From Macrotis lagotis (Eukaryota > Chordata > Mammalia > Peramelemorphia > Peramelidae), in the NCBI RefSeq assembly GCF_037893015.1, contig NC_133665.1, positions 107,877,471-107,941,470 of the forward strand: DNA of 64,000 bases. The letters run 5' to 3'. The translations under genes were made by a program, and so were the position numbers. Under the pieces are notes generated by a model. The model did not search any database. It was not told the origin of the DNA and was given only the letters and a program-made list of their open reading frames with translations. The first letter of the stretch is position 1, and every line of letters begins with the position of its first letter. Shown here one piece after another: positions 63,365 through 64,000 of this stretch.

Positions 63365-64000
63365 CACAAGGGACACAATAAAAAATGAATATAAAAAAAT
63401 TTTATAGATTCTAAAACTATACAAATGTGTAAATGAAAAAGACTTTTAGAGCCACCGGCTTTGGGTCTCCTCCAAGGACAGGGAGCTTTAGGTTTAGGTG
63501 GGTTGAATTCTTCACCTTTCAATTTAAATAGAGAGCAACGATACCCTTTCCTGGAGCATGACTCCAGGTTTAGGTGGTTTAGGGTAGGGGTGGGGGTGGG
63601 GGTGTGAAGAATGAGATCTTTGAGGCCCCTACTTACTTCCTGGGCTGTATACCCTGAGGACAGCCTGCTACCCCTAACCCTATCCCAGCCCTACCCCCAG
63701 CCCCTTCAAGCTGGTATTTTTAGCTCAGCAGCCCAGTTCAACCTCAAACCATTTAAAGAGTCCTATAAGGTCAGAAAGATCTAGTGCAGAACTGACTTTG
63801 GGGCTGGGAAGATCTTATGTCTGGTCTTGTGATAGGCAGGGACAGCCCTTAGCTAAGGAGGGGTTCCTAAGCTTAGAATGCTGAGGGATGGGGGAGCAGG
63901 GGTGAAGGTGGAAGGGACAGTAGGAGATAGAGCTGTTGAATTCTGGGGCTAAGACCACCTTTGGGGGGATCTGACTCTAGTCTACCTCTCTAATCCTAGA
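63365..64000 (-). other. possible 3' UTR of a minus-strand neighbour
   Basis: Repeat-free to the window edge. Read on the minus strand, an A/T-rich end with a weak 'tataaa' signal (about 63395) precedes 'ttgtgtcccttgtgctc', which could be a cleavage-site context. Human has CISH on the minus strand downstream of HEMK1, so its 3' UTR is a candidate, but no CISH coding exon is visible and I cannot confirm it. Confidence 0.2.

Noticed and set aside
1-64000. CRISPR array, prophage, plasmid or operon structure
   Set aside because: Intron-exon genes, SINEs and LINEs show vertebrate nuclear DNA; direct repeats found are target-site duplications or microsatellites.

Overview
The window is marsupial nuclear DNA, most likely from an Australian marsupial and possibly a dasyurid (Tasmanian devil/antechinus group). 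Dispersed repeats make up much of it. There are three tRNA-derived SINE types: a short one ending in a simple A-tail (type A, whose youngest copies look like WSINE1), one with a 'ctggagaaggaaatggcaaa' tail (type B), and one with a 'ggacccagatggctctggag' tail (type C). Marsupial-type L1 fragments, L2, MIR and CR1/L3-like remnants and hAT-like elements make up the rest. I found no bacterial, plastid or viral gene content. The species call is inference; the repeat types are read from the sequence.

Two host genes are supported, arranged head to head as in the human 3p21.31 neighbourhood. On the minus strand, C3orf18 (a small single-pass membrane protein) has its first coding exon at 3638-3871. 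The exon carries a 5' leader to about 4078 and a probable upstream non-coding exon and promoter in a GC-rich block near 11.9-12.5 kb. The rest of its coding sequence was not found and should lie beyond position 1. On the plus strand, HEMK1 (mitochondrial release-factor glutamine methyltransferase) appears complete. It has a GC-rich promoter and non-coding exon 1 near 16.5-16.74 kb, then ten coding exons from 18499 (or 18514) to 59070 with consistent splice phases. The product is 368 residues from the human-equivalent start or 373 from the upstream ATG. HEMK1 spans over 42 kb here because introns 2, 4 and 6 (about 9.2, 18.0 and 7.3 kb) are filled with repeats.

Region by region: 1-3.6 kb holds repeats and a decayed 41-bp minisatellite. 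3.6-12.5 kb is C3orf18 exon 2, its repeat-filled intron and its likely promoter. 12.5-16.5 kb is a SINE-rich gap between the divergent genes. 16.5-60.4 kb is HEMK1. 60.4-64 kb is intergenic and may end in the 3' UTR of a minus-strand neighbour (CISH is expected there by synteny, but no coding exon is visible).

No unknown gene system was found. The points most worth following are protein-level features of HEMK1 (an altered glycine motif and a C-terminal extension), an upstream ORF whose stop overlaps the C3orf18 start, splice-site-like signals in antisense SINEs and a (TC)n tract, structurally complete repeat insertions with target-site duplications, and several short local duplications.
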